Shown here in pieces: positions 1-8,013 of a stretch of 64,000 bases of DNA. Source of the stretch: CAJBVW01 sp964457335 (GTDB taxonomy: Bacteria; Myxococcota_A; UBA796; SXON01); NCBI GenBank assembly GCA_964457335.1, contig CAYWGD010000005.1:62001-126000 (forward strand). Direction: 5' to 3'. The position numbers and the translations under genes were made by a program. Under the pieces are notes generated by a model, which did not search any database, had not been told where the DNA came from, and worked only from the letters and a program-made list of their open reading frames with translations. Position 1 is the stretch's first letter, and each line of letters opens with the position of its first letter.

Positions 1-225
1 GTGCGGCTCGCGCCCACACGCGAGCGCCTGCACGTGCTGCGCGCGCCCGATCTCGCCCCAGCCGCCGTCGCCCGTGCGTGCCGGGGCGGCGTTGTTGCTC
101 ATGTTCTGCGCCTTGAAGGGCGCGACCGCGATCCCGCGGCGGGCCGCGAGCCGGCAGAGCGCCGTGCAGAGCCAGGACTTCCCGACCCCGCTGGCCGTGC
201 CCTGGACCATCAGCGCGCGCGGCAT
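1..225 (-). CDS. cobQ: Cobyric acid synthase, N-terminal part (cut by window edge)
   Basis: Only the first 75 residues are present. The start is an ATG at 223-225 and the frame is open to base 1. The N-terminus carries a dethiobiotin-synthetase-like P-loop (GTASGVGKSW) followed by PFKAQNMSNNA, which is diagnostic of CobQ/CbiP. This family amidates cobyrinic/adenosylcobyrinic a,c-diamide at four propionate side chains using glutamine and ATP. The start overlaps the end of cobB by 16 bases, so it is the last visible gene of the riboswitch-controlled operon. The glutaminase half lies outside the window. The family call is confident despite truncation. Confidence 0.9.
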   Translation of the reverse strand, partial: MPRALMVQGTASGVGKSWLCTALCRLAARRGIAVAPFKAQNMSNNAAPARTGDGGWGEIGRAQHVQALACGREPH

Positions 226-1505
226 GCGGCCACCAGGTTCGTCGCGAGGGACGGGTTGCTGCCGAAGTGGGCGTGCACGTAGCTGCCGAGGACGCGCCCG
301 CAGGTCCAGCCTTCCACGCCGGCGCCGGCCCGGCCGGTAGTCTGATACACCGGTGACACATCGCGTGTATCAGCAAGCTCGGAGTACCGGAACTCGTGGC
401 CACGGAAGGTCGTTCCCGCGGGGCCGAGGAGCGTGTCCGCCGTCGTGACCACCTCGCGGTAGCCGAGCGCGCGCAGGCGGGCGCCCATCCGGGTGCGCGT
501 CGGGAGCACGCCGCACATCGGGCGGTCGTCCAGCGCCTCGCCGAGGAACATGAAGCCGCCGCACTCCGCGTAGATCGGCCCTTCGAACGCGCGGATGGCC
601 GCGCGCATCGCCGTGTTGGCGACGAGCGCGTCGGCGTGCGCCTCGGGGTAGCCGCCGCCCAGGTAGAGCCCGTCCACCTCGGGGAGGGCCGTGTCGGTGA
701 GCGGCGAGAACTCGACGAGCTCGGCGCCGGCCTCTCGGAGGAGGTCCAGATTGTCGTCGTAGTAGAAGTGGAAGGCGGGGTCGCGGGCGATGCCGATGCG
801 GACCGTGGGGGCCTGCGCGACGGGCACGTCGCCGACGGGCACGTGCTGGGCCAGCGCGAGGATGCCGTCGAGGTCGAGGTGCTCGGTCGCCCACGCTGCC
901 AGCGCCTCGACCCACGCGGGCCGGCCGGCCACCTCGGCCGACACGAGCCCGAGGTGTCGTTCGGGCACGGCGAGGTCCGCGCGGACAGGCAGCGCGCCGA
1001 GCATCGCGAAGCCTGCCATCGCCTCGCGCAGCAGCTTCCCGTGGGGTGCGCGGTTGAAGACCACGCCCGCGACGCGCACCTCGGGCCGGTAGGTCGCGAG
1101 CCCGTGCACGACGGCGGCGGCCGTGCGCGCCATGCCCGACGCGTCGACCACAGCGAGCACCGGCGCCCCGAGCCACGTCGCCAGTTCGGCTGCCGAACCC
1201 TCGAGCGAGGTCGGCGAGCGCCCGTCGAAGAGCCCCATGACGCCCTCGATCAGCGCGATGTCGCCGCCACGGGCGCCCCGGGCGAAGCTCGTGGCGACGC
1301 CCTCCCGTCCGGTCATCCACCCGTCGAGGTTCCGCGAGGGCCGCCCACTCACGAGGCGGTGCCAGCTCGGGTCGAGGTAGTCGGGGCCCGCCTTGAACAG
1401 CCGCACGTCGAGCCCGCGCGTACGGAGGGCCGCGGCGATCGCGCAGACCACCGTGGTCTTGCCCTCGCCCGAGGCGGGCGCGGCGATGACGAGGGTGGGG
1501 ATCAC
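210..1505 (-). CDS. cobB: Cobyrinic acid a,c-diamide synthase (CobB/CbiA)
   Basis: 431 residues from a GTG start at 1503-1505; the frame is open further upstream, but homology begins at this GTG. The N-terminal ATPase domain has the P-loop APASGEGKTT at about residues 9-18. The C-terminal class I glutaminase domain shows the nucleophile in YAECGGFMFLG and a downstream HAHFGSN. The family amidates carboxylates a and c of cobyrinic or cobyrinate rings. The start overlaps the stop of the HutX-like gene by 4 bases. Odd: between the GHEFRYSE motif and the C-terminus an in-frame stretch (DTRDVSPVYQTTG) is encoded by a TGATACAC...GTGTATCA inverted repeat at 343-372. It looks inserted, because the catalytic motifs on both sides are intact. 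Confidence 0.93.
   Translation of the reverse strand: MIPTLVIAAPASGEGKTTVVCAIAAALRTRGLDVRLFKAGPDYLDPSWHRLVSGRPSRNLDGWMTGREGVATSFARGARGGDIALIEGVMGLFDGRSPTSLEGSAAELATWLGAPVLAVVDASGMARTAAAVVHGLATYRPEVRVAGVVFNRAPHGKLLREAMAGFAMLGALPVRADLAVPERHLGLVSAEVAGRPAWVEALAAWATEHLDLDGILALAQHVPVGDVPVAQAPTVRIGIARDPAFHFYYDDNLDLLREAGAELVEFSPLTDTALPEVDGLYLGGGYPEAHADALVANTAMRAAIRAFEGPIYAECGGFMFLGEALDDRPMCGVLPTRTRMGARLRALGYREVVTTADTLLGPAGTTFRGHEFRYSELADTRDVSPVYQTTGRAGAGVEGWTCGRVLGSYVHAHFGSNPSLATNLVAACRAR
343..372. repeat. GATACA-type palindrome inside cobB
   Basis: Inverted repeat TGATACAC (343-350) and GTGTATCA (365-372) with a 14-base spacer that itself contains GACACATCG. It belongs to the same word family as the clusters in cbiG (3101-3215), between the riboswitches (9648-9671) and in the giant gene (51459-51534). 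It is read in frame and adds residues around DVSPVYQ to CobB. The repeat is seen directly; its mobility is inference. Confidence 0.7.
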
Positions 1506-1963
1506 GCCTTCCCCCGCAGCTCGTTGAACGGGCCGACGAGGTCGGCGCGCTCCTTCGGCACCATGACCTTGAAGAGCACCTCGTCCTTCCCGTCGACGAA
1601 CGCGACCATCCGCACCGTGCGCCCGGTCGCGTGGCCTGCCTTCGCGGTGACGAAGGCGCCGGCGAGCTCGGAGGTGTCGAGGTGCAGGTGGACGCGGTCG
1701 TCCTCGTCGTTGAGCCAGTGGCCACGCTCCCGCGCCGCTCCGAGGTCGCTCATGACCTCCGCCACGGAGCCGCCCGCGCGCAGAATCACCCGGATGCGGC
1801 CCCACGCGCGCACCGCGGCGAGGGCCTCCTTGCCGTCGACCCGCACCGTTCGGCCCGCGGCCACGAGCGCGCCGAGCGCCTGCCCCTCGGTGAGCCCGAG
1901 GCGGGTGGCGGCGGCCGCGAGCGAGAGGCCGCCGGCGTCGAGCAGATCGAGCAGCTCCTGCAT
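1502..1963 (-). CDS. HutX/ChuX-like heme-handling family protein inside the cobalamin operon
   Basis: 153 residues. The start ATG overlaps the cobO stop (TGATG) and the stop overlaps the cobB GTG, so it is translationally coupled on both sides. Residues 1-45 look like a small winged-helix segment (SLAAAATRLGLTEGQALGAL), as in the N-terminus of HutX proteins. The rest follows the ChuX/HutX pattern: ILRAGGSVAEVMSDL, then HLDTSELAGAFVTAK, then EVLFKVMVPKERADL near the C-terminus. Known relatives bind or traffic heme, a tetrapyrrole. Its place between the corrinoid adenosyltransferase and the a,c-diamide synthase suggests a corrinoid-handling or regulatory role, which is inference. The family call rests on pattern only. 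Confidence 0.6.
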   Translation of the reverse strand: MQELLDLLDAGGLSLAAAATRLGLTEGQALGALVAAGRTVRVDGKEALAAVRAWGRIRVILRAGGSVAEVMSDLGAARERGHWLNDEDDRVHLHLDTSELAGAFVTAKAGHATGRTVRMVAFVDGKDEVLFKVMVPKERADLVGPFNELRGKA

Positions 1964-2520
1964 CAGAACTCGACCCCCCGCTGGGCGCGGATGCCCCGCT
2001 CGAACGGGTGCTTCAGGAGCTTGTGCTCGGTCACGAGGTCGGCGGCCTCGACGAGCGCCTCGGGCGCGCCCCGGCCGGTACAGAGCACATGGAGCTCGTC
2101 GGGGAGCGAGCCGAGCCAGGCGAGGAACTCGTCCACGGGGAGGAATCCCTTCGACAGCGCGATGTTCACCTCGTCGAGCACGAGTACGTCGAGGCCGCCG
2201 GCGACAGCGGCCTTCGCGCGCTCCAGGCCGTAGGCGGCCAGCTCGCGCTGGCGCTCGTCGGAGCGGACCTCCCAGGTGAAGCCCTCGCCGGCGCGCTCGA
2301 CCGGGACGCCGAGCCGCTTCAGCGCGGTGACCTCGCCCGCCTCGCGCGAGCCCTTGATGAACTGCACGACGTGGACGCGCATGTCCTGGCCGGCGGCGCG
2401 CAACGCTACGCCGAACGCGGACGTGGTCTTGCCCTTCCCGTCGCCCGTGTGGACGAGCAGGAGCCCGACGCGCTCCTTGTTTTCGGCGACCTTGCGCATG
2501 CGGGGGTTCGGCGGCTTCAT
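1963..2520 (-). CDS. cobO: Corrinoid adenosyltransferase (CobO/BtuR type)
   Basis: 185 residues, the normal length for the family. A P-loop GDGKGKTT is at residues 26-33. The downstream signatures VHVVQFIKGSREAGE, LDVLVLDEVNIALSKGFL (Walker B region) and CTGRGAPEALVEAADLVTE are all typical. It transfers the adenosyl group of ATP to the cobalt of corrinoids, forming the Co-C bond. The ATG at 2518-2520 overlaps the cbiG stop by 4 bases. Its stop overlaps the start of the HutX-like gene. Cytoplasmic; a high-confidence call. Confidence 0.95.
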   Translation of the reverse strand: MKPPNPRMRKVAENKERVGLLLVHTGDGKGKTTSAFGVALRAAGQDMRVHVVQFIKGSREAGEVTALKRLGVPVERAGEGFTWEVRSDERQRELAAYGLERAKAAVAGGLDVLVLDEVNIALSKGFLPVDEFLAWLGSLPDELHVLCTGRGAPEALVEAADLVTEHKLLKHPFERGIRAQRGVEF

Positions 2521-3758
2521 GAGCGCACCGCCACCGGAGCCACCGACGCCCCTCCGGGCAGCGACGCCTCCGCAGCCCCCTCACGCCTCGCTTTGCGCTC
2601 GGCTCCGGGGGCGGGCTGCGCCAGCTCCCGCGCTTGCCGCGCGGGTCCCTCGCAGTGCTCGGGCCGCTGGCTCCGCGACGCCTCCGGCGTCCGAAGCGGC
2701 TGCCCAGAGGGAGCCAACGCGACGGCAATGGTGACGTTCCCGCGCTTTTGCTTCGGCACGAGGCACGTCGTGGCGCCGGCCCCCAACATCGCGGCGGGCT
2801 CGGAGACCCCGTAGGCCCCGACGTGGCGGAACACCGTTTCGGAACGCTGGAAGGGCGGGGCCTCCTGGTTGATGGTCTCCGCGCTGAACCAGCGCAGCGG
2901 GAGGCCCCGCGCCAAGGCGTAGGCGACGAGGCCCGGCTCGTCCTTCTTGAGCTCGATCGTGGCGAGCTCGCGGATCGAGCGGGGCGCGAGGCCGGCCTCG
3001 CCGAGGACGGCGTCGACCTCCCGGGCGATCTCCTCCTCGGGCGTGCCGCTGTTGCAGCCGATCCCGACGACGAGCGTGCGCGGGCGCAGCCAGATCGTCG
3101 GTGTATCGGTATGTATCAGCCGATGTGTCAGGCCCACGCCGGCGTCGAAGCCGTCGAGCGAGTCGGTGAGGTGGACGTTCTTCGACTGATACATCGATAC
3201 ATCGACCGATACATCCGCGAGCACGCCCACCCGCTTCCCGTCCACGAGCGCGCCGCTCACGACCTTGAGCGCGTCCCAGTTCTCCACGTCCGCGCCGAGC
3301 TGCTTGGCGAGCACGTCGGGGGCGAGCGTCTCGTTGACGTCCGTGCCCGTGGTCACGACGGGGATGGCGCCGACGGCGTCGCCGATGAGCCGGGCGAGCT
3401 CGTTCGCGCCGCCGAGGTGCCCGGAGCAGAGCGCGATGGCGAACTTCCCCTGGATGTCCATCACGACGACGCCGGGGTCGAAGCGCTTGTCGACCACGTG
3501 CGGCGCGATCATTCGGACGGCGATGCCCGCCGCGCCGATGAAGACGAGCGCCTCGTGCTTCGTCCACGCCGCGTCGACGATCGGCTGCATCTTGTCCTTG
3601 AAGCGGACGTAGTGGGCGGGCGCGTCCTCGGCGTACTTCTCGGTCACGTAGACCGTCAGGCGCGCGGGCAGCGCCGCCTCCAGCCGACGCGCGAGCGTGA
3701 CGCCCTGCCGGGTGACCGACAGGACTGCGATGTCGTCGAGGCCGCTGGTGAGGCTCAT
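2517..3758 (-). CDS. cbiG: Cobalt-precorrin-5A hydrolase (CbiG)
   Basis: 413 residues. The CbiG core includes YVRFKDKMQPIVDAAW, ALVFIGAAGIAVRMIAPH, ALCSGHLGGANELARLIG and the C-terminal module VVGIGCNSGTPEEEI. CbiG opens the delta-lactone and releases acetaldehyde in the cobalt-early pathway. Two things are odd. Between the N- and C-terminal domains the protein contains DVSVDVSMYQSK and LTHRLIHTDTPTIW, encoded by tandem GATACATC words (3101-3130 and 3187-3215). After the normal end (about NVTIAVALAPSG) there is a roughly 55-residue Ala/Arg/Glu-rich tail encoded by 2520-2690 that the family lacks. Both look like tolerated insertions. The start ATG overlaps the cobJ stop by 4 bases. Confidence 0.93.
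   Translation of the reverse strand: MSLTSGLDDIAVLSVTRQGVTLARRLEAALPARLTVYVTEKYAEDAPAHYVRFKDKMQPIVDAAWTKHEALVFIGAAGIAVRMIAPHVVDKRFDPGVVVMDIQGKFAIALCSGHLGGANELARLIGDAVGAIPVVTTGTDVNETLAPDVLAKQLGADVENWDALKVVSGALVDGKRVGVLADVSVDVSMYQSKNVHLTDSLDGFDAGVGLTHRLIHTDTPTIWLRPRTLVVGIGCNSGTPEEEIAREVDAVLGEAGLAPRSIRELATIELKKDEPGLVAYALARGLPLRWFSAETINQEAPPFQRSETVFRHVGAYGVSEPAAMLGAGATTCLVPKQKRGNVTIAVALAPSGQPLRTPEASRSQRPEHCEGPARQARELAQPAPGAERKARREGAAEASLPGGASVAPVAVRS
3101..3215. repeat. Clustered GATACATC / GTGTATC words inside cbiG
   Basis: Two clusters. The first, at 3101-3130, reads GTGTATC, GTATC and GATGTGTCA in close succession. The second, at 3187-3215, has three copies of GATACATC at 8-11 base steps. The two clusters are in opposite orientation, so the region between them could fold into a long stem. 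All are read through in frame by cbiG. This is the same family as at 343-372, 9648-9671 and 51459-51534. Confidence 0.7.
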
Positions 3759-4606
3759 GCCTCACCCCTCCCGACCGGCTTGCCCGCGTCGTCGAGGACG
3801 AGCGAGCGGAGCGGCTTCTGACCGGGCTTCACCTCGGTCGTCGCGAGGTCGTACTTGTTGGTGTACCCGCGCGGCGTGATCATCTTTCCCGCCGCGACGT
3901 AGGTGTTCGAGTTGCCGACGAGGATGGTGGTCAGCATCCCCACCTCGTGCTCGCACATGTGGGCGAGGTCGGTCAGCACGACGTTCTGGCGCTCCCGGTA
4001 GGCGCTCTTCACGATCGCGACGGGCGTCGTCGGCAGCCGATGGACGAGCAGCACGTCGCGCGTCGCCGCGAGCTGCCAGTCGCGGCGCTTCGACTGCGGG
4101 TTGTAGAGCGCGACGACGAAGTCGCCCTCGGCGGCGGCCTTGATGCGCCGCTCGATGACCGGCCACGGCGTGAGCAGGTCGGACAGCGAGATGGTGCAGA
4201 AGTCGTGGGTCAGCGGGGCCCCGACGAGCGAGGCGACGCCGTTGACCGCCGTGACGCCAGGGACGACCTCGACCTCCACCTCGGGGTCCTCGTCTCCCTT
4301 CCAGCCGCGCTCGGCGAGCACCTCGAGGGTAGGCCCCGCCATGCCGTAGACGCCCGCGTCGCCGGAGGACACGAGCGCCACGATGCGGCCCGCGCGCGCC
4401 ATGTCGTAGGCGAGGTGCACGCGGTCGAGCTCCTCGCTCATGCCCTTGCGGTGGACCTCCTTCCCCTCGAGGAGGTCCTCGATCAGCTTGATGTAGGTGT
4501 TGTAGCCGATGACCACCTGCGCCTCGCCGATGGCGTCGCGGGCTCGGAAGGTGAGGTGTTCGTCGGCGCCCGGGCCGAAGCCCACGAGCAGGAGCTTGCC
4601 TTTCAT
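3755..4606 (-). CDS. cobJ: Precorrin-3B / cobalt-factor C17-methyltransferase (CobJ/CbiH)
   Basis: 283 residues. It starts MKGKLLLVGFGPGADEHLT, the SAM-dependent tetrapyrrole methylase N-terminus. It continues with ALVSSGDAGVYGMAG, VVPGVTAVNGVASLVGAPL and FVVALYNPQSKRRDWQL, the last being characteristic of CobJ/CbiH. The enzyme methylates C17 and drives ring contraction. The start overlaps the cobM stop by 4 bases and the stop overlaps the cbiG start. With CbiG and CbiD in the same operon it probably acts on cobalt-containing intermediates, so CbiH would be an equally valid name. Confidence 0.94.
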   Translation of the reverse strand: MKGKLLLVGFGPGADEHLTFRARDAIGEAQVVIGYNTYIKLIEDLLEGKEVHRKGMSEELDRVHLAYDMARAGRIVALVSSGDAGVYGMAGPTLEVLAERGWKGDEDPEVEVEVVPGVTAVNGVASLVGAPLTHDFCTISLSDLLTPWPVIERRIKAAAEGDFVVALYNPQSKRRDWQLAATRDVLLVHRLPTTPVAIVKSAYRERQNVVLTDLAHMCEHEVGMLTTILVGNSNTYVAAGKMITPRGYTNKYDLATTEVKPGQKPLRSLVLDDAGKPVGRGEA

Positions 4607-5394
4607 GGGGTCTCCGAGGCGGGCGTGGTGGCCCGGCGGAAGCGGTGGGAGAAGTCGGCGGCGTACAGGCGGCTCTCGTGGCCGCCCTTGTGCTTCAGCT
4701 CGGGATCGAGCGCGGGTCCCACGAGGATCATGGCCTGGTCGCGCATCCGGGCCTCGCGGACCTGTCCGGCGATGGTCTCGAGCGTGCCCCGGAGGATGCG
4801 CTGGTCGGGCATCGAGGCGTACTGGACGATGGCGACGGGCGTGCTCTCGGGGAGGCCGGCGGCCACGAGCTCACGGGCGAGCTTGTCGGTCAGCGTCGCG
4901 GACAGGTACAGGCAGAGGGTGCCGTGCCCGGCGAGGTCCGCGAGCTTCTCGCCTTCGGGCATCGGGGTGCGGCCCTCGACGCGGGTGAGGATCACGGTCT
5001 GCGTCAGCTCGGGGATGGTGAGCTCGGCGCCCAGTGCGGCGGCGGCGGCGAACGCTGAGGTCACGCCCGGCACCACCTCCCAGGGCACGCCCGCCTTCTC
5101 GAGGCGGACGATCTGCTCGTGGATCGCGCCGTAGACGGTCGGGTCGCCGGTGTGGGCGCGGACGACGCGCTCGCCGGCCTTCGCGTGCGTGACGAGCCGG
5201 CGCTCCATCTCGTCGAGGTCGATGCCTTTGCTGTCCTCGACGGTCGCCCGGATGCCCGCGAACAACATCTCGGGCACGAGCGAGCCCGTGAACAGGACGT
5301 AGTCGGCCGCGTCGAGGAGCCGCCTGCCCTTGACCGTGATCAGCTGCGGATCGCCGGGGCCGCAGCCTACGAAGAACACCTTTCCGGGCTCCAT
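4603..5394 (-). CDS. cobM: Precorrin-4 / cobalt-precorrin-4 C11-methyltransferase (CobM/CbiF)
   Basis: 263 residues from the ATG at 5392-5394; the frame runs open upstream, but the family N-terminus KVFFVGCGPGDPQLITVKG begins here. Further motifs are VRAHTGDPTVYGAIHEQ, VVPGVTSAFAAAAALGAELT and LCLYLSAT, as in CobM/CbiF. It adds the C11 methyl group. It overlaps the cobI stop by 1 base (TAATG) and the cobJ start by 4. A C-terminal segment (SRLYAADFSHRFRRA) is the usual tail of the family. Confidence 0.95.
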   Translation of the reverse strand: MEPGKVFFVGCGPGDPQLITVKGRRLLDAADYVLFTGSLVPEMLFAGIRATVEDSKGIDLDEMERRLVTHAKAGERVVRAHTGDPTVYGAIHEQIVRLEKAGVPWEVVPGVTSAFAAAAALGAELTIPELTQTVILTRVEGRTPMPEGEKLADLAGHGTLCLYLSATLTDKLARELVAAGLPESTPVAIVQYASMPDQRILRGTLETIAGQVREARMRDQAMILVGPALDPELKHKGGHESRLYAADFSHRFRRATTPASETP

Positions 5395-6203
5395 TACGCC
5401 GTCTCCTTCGCGGCGCACACGCCGTCGCCGATGCCGCAAGCGGTCGCGGGGGTCTCGTCTTCGGCCTCGGTGTCCGCCACCAGTCCCTCGACGAAGCCCA
5501 GCGGGCGGCCGACGATCACGGTCGTGAGGTAGTTGAGGCGCCGGTCGCGGAACTTCTCGAGGTCGCGGGTGACGATCTGCTGCTCGGACGACCCGCGCGA
5601 GACGAGCGCGGCGGACTCGTAGCGGCCGAGCTCCTCGAGCAGGTCGATCACCTTCGGGAGCACCCGCGCGACCTTCATCAGCACGACGACGTCCCACTGT
5701 GTGAGCGCGTCGCGGAGCGCGTCCTCGTGCCAGGTGGCGGGGATGACGGCGATGCGCTGGTCGCCCTGCCCGAGCGGGATGCCGGTCAGGCCCGCGGCGG
5801 CGCACATGCTCGACACGCCCGGGACGATCTCGACCTCCACCTCGGGCGCGACCTCGCGGAGCAGCTCCCACACGTGGAGGAACGTGCTGAACAACATCGG
5901 GTCGCCCTCGGTGATGAAGGCCACGTCGTTGCCGGCGCGCAGCTCGGCGGCGATCTCGCGGGCGTTCTCCCGCCACACGGGGATGAGCGAGGCCCAGTCC
6001 CGCGACATCGGGAAGACCTGCGCGAGCCGCCGCGTCTGCTCGGGGACGTGCTCGCGGACGATGCGCCAGGCGTACGACGACGCGCCCGGCTTGCACGCCG
6101 GGTACACGACGACCGGGATCGTCGTGAGGATGCGGTGCGCGCGCAGCGTGAGGAGGTCGGGCGCGCCGGGGCCGACGCCGAGCCCATAGAACCGGCCGTT
6201 CAT
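5394..6203 (-). CDS. cobI: Precorrin-2 / cobalt-factor-II C20-methyltransferase (CobI/CbiL)
   Basis: 269 residues from the ATG at 6201-6203, which overlaps the cbiET stop by 4 bases. The start MNGRFYGLGVGPGAPDLLTL and the motifs YPACKPGASSYAW, FITEGDPMLFSTFLHVWE and IVPGVSSMCAAAGLTGIPL are typical of CobI/CbiL. It methylates C20 at the first committed step of the corrin branch. The final 20 or so residues (ATACGIGDGVCAAKETA) form a short two-cysteine tail beyond the usual end; it is unclear whether this has a role. Confidence 0.94.
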   Translation of the reverse strand: MNGRFYGLGVGPGAPDLLTLRAHRILTTIPVVVYPACKPGASSYAWRIVREHVPEQTRRLAQVFPMSRDWASLIPVWRENAREIAAELRAGNDVAFITEGDPMLFSTFLHVWELLREVAPEVEVEIVPGVSSMCAAAGLTGIPLGQGDQRIAVIPATWHEDALRDALTQWDVVVLMKVARVLPKVIDLLEELGRYESAALVSRGSSEQQIVTRDLEKFRDRRLNYLTTVIVGRPLGFVEGLVADTEAEDETPATACGIGDGVCAAKETA

Positions 6204-7372
6204 CGGGACACCTCCACGATCCACACGGGGTTGAGCGCCTCGAAGCGCGTGAGGTCGAGGATGGGCGACGAGCGCGCGATCGCCACCTGGGTGACCGACC
6301 ACGTGGCACCCGCGGTCTTCAAGGCGGCGACGCACTCCGCGAGGTTCTCGATCGTCGCGACGTTCACGACGACCTTCCCGCGGCAGCGCGCGAGGATGCC
6401 AGCGACGAGCTCGCCCATGTTCCCGCCGGAGCCGCCGACGAAGACGCGGTCGGGGTCCGGGAGCGCGTCGAGCCCGTCCGGCGCCTTCGCGTGCACGACC
6501 TCGACATGCGGGGTGCCGAACGCCCCGACGTTCTGGCGCACGATCGCGCAGCCGTCCTCGTTCTTCTCGACGGCGAATACCTTCGAGGCTCCGAGCATCG
6601 CCATCTCGATCGCGACGGCGCCCGAGCCGGCCCCGATGTCCCAGCACACGTCGCCGGGCCGGATCCCCAGCGCGGCGAGCGAGAGCGTGCGGACCTCGCG
6701 CTTCGTGATGAGGCCCTTCCTGGGCATCTTCTTCTCGAAGTCGTCGTCGGGCGTGTGCGGAATGGCGGGGCGTGCGTGTCTCGGGGCGAGGAGCAGGACC
6801 ACGTTCGGCTCGCGGGCCTCGATCGTGGCGAGCTCGGCGATGGGAACGGTGCGGACGCACTCGTCAGCGGTGCCGAGGCACTCGCACACGTGCGCGATGC
6901 CTTCGCGAGCGCCGAGGAGGCGGCCCACCGCGGCCGCCGTGTTCTCGCCGCCGGTCAGCACCGCGACCTTGCCGGAGCGGTCCAGCGCGGCGCCGATGTC
7001 CGCCATCGGCCGGCCGTGGATCGAGATCACCTCGGCGTCGTTCGAGGTGAGCCGCACGCGCGCGAACGCCTCCGCCACCGAGGAGGGCGCCGTGAGAATT
7101 TCGGCGTCCGGGAAGTGCCGGAGGACGGTAGTACCGATGCCGTAGAAGAGTGGGTCGCCGGACGCGAGCACGACGCAGCGGCGGTCCGCGCGCTCCGCCA
7201 GCATGGTCTCGAGCTCGCCCATGCGGCCGACGATGTCGATGCGCTCGTCGCCCACGTCCGGGAACAGCGCGAGCTGGCGCGCGCCGCCGAAGAGCACCTC
7301 CGCGGAACGGACGACCTCGCGGGAGCGGGGAGGGAGGTCGCCCCCCACGCCGATGCCGACCACCGCGATCAT
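6200..7372 (-). CDS. cobL: Fused C5,15-methyltransferase/decarboxylase (CbiE-CbiT, CobL)
   Basis: 390 residues, a two-domain fusion. The CbiE domain spans about residues 1-200: MIAVVGIGVGGDLPPRSREV, VLASGDPLFYGIGTTV, APSSVAEAFARV. The CbiT domain spans about 215-390: GLITKREVRTLSLAAL, then the Rossmann motif WDIGAGSGAVAIEMA, then RVFVGGSGGNMGELV. Together they methylate C5 and C15 and decarboxylate the C12 acetate. The start ATG at 7370-7372 overlaps the cbiC stop. Fusions of this kind are the rule in aerobic CobL proteins and common elsewhere. Confidence 0.95.
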   Translation of the reverse strand: MIAVVGIGVGGDLPPRSREVVRSAEVLFGGARQLALFPDVGDERIDIVGRMGELETMLAERADRRCVVLASGDPLFYGIGTTVLRHFPDAEILTAPSSVAEAFARVRLTSNDAEVISIHGRPMADIGAALDRSGKVAVLTGGENTAAAVGRLLGAREGIAHVCECLGTADECVRTVPIAELATIEAREPNVVLLLAPRHARPAIPHTPDDDFEKKMPRKGLITKREVRTLSLAALGIRPGDVCWDIGAGSGAVAIEMAMLGASKVFAVEKNEDGCAIVRQNVGAFGTPHVEVVHAKAPDGLDALPDPDRVFVGGSGGNMGELVAGILARCRGKVVVNVATIENLAECVAALKTAGATWSVTQVAIARSSPILDLTRFEALNPVWIVEVSR

Positions 7373-8013
7373 CGGAGGTCTCCCGTGGCGACGTTCATGA
7401 GCGCGTGCAGCGCGGCTACGGTGATCGTGGAGCCGCCCTTGCGCCCGCGCGTGACGACGAACGGGATGGCCGTCGTCATCAGCAGCTCCTTGGACTCCGC
7501 CGCGTTCACGAAGCCGACGGGCATGCCGAGGACGAGCGCGGGCGTGATGCCCTCCTCGCGATGGAGCCGGACGATCTCGAGGAGCGCGGTGGGAGCGTTC
7601 CCGATGGCGACGACGCCGCCGTGCAGGAGCGGCCGCGCCTCGCGCATCGCCTCGACCGCGCGCGTGGTCCCCGCCTCCTTGGCCCGCGCGATGACGCCGG
7701 CGTCGTCGATGAAGTCGTGAACCTCGCAGCCGAACGACCGGAGCCGCGGGACGGAGAGCCCGACGCGGATCATCTTCACGTCCACGACGATGGGGGCGCC
7801 CCGCTTCAGGGCCTCGCACCCGCTCGCGACCGCGTCGTTGCCGAAGCGGGTCGTCCACTTGAACTCGAAGTCCGCGGTCGCATGGATGACGCGGCGCACG
7901 ACCTCCCACTCGGCCTTGGAGTGGTCGTGGGGTCCGACCTCCCGGTCGATGATCGCGAAGCTGTCGTCCTCGATGGCGCGCCCGAGCGCGGTCATCTGCC
8001 GGAGATCGGTCAT
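7369..8013 (-). CDS. cbiC: Precorrin-8X / cobalt-precorrin-8 methylmutase (CbiC/CobH)
   Basis: 214 residues from the ATG at 8011-8013; the open frame extends upstream into cbiD, but the family begins here. The catalytic-histidine motif RRVIHATADFEF is present, followed by VVDVKMIRVGLS, VVAIGNAPTALLEIV and LGMPVGFVNAAESKELL, all classical for the family. It migrates the C11 methyl to C12 to give (cobalt-)hydrogenobyrinate. The start overlaps the cbiD stop (ATGA). Confidence 0.95.
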   Translation of the reverse strand: MTDLRQMTALGRAIEDDSFAIIDREVGPHDHSKAEWEVVRRVIHATADFEFKWTTRFGNDAVASGCEALKRGAPIVVDVKMIRVGLSVPRLRSFGCEVHDFIDDAGVIARAKEAGTTRAVEAMREARPLLHGGVVAIGNAPTALLEIVRLHREEGITPALVLGMPVGFVNAAESKELLMTTAIPFVVTRGRKGGSTITVAALHALMNVATGDLR

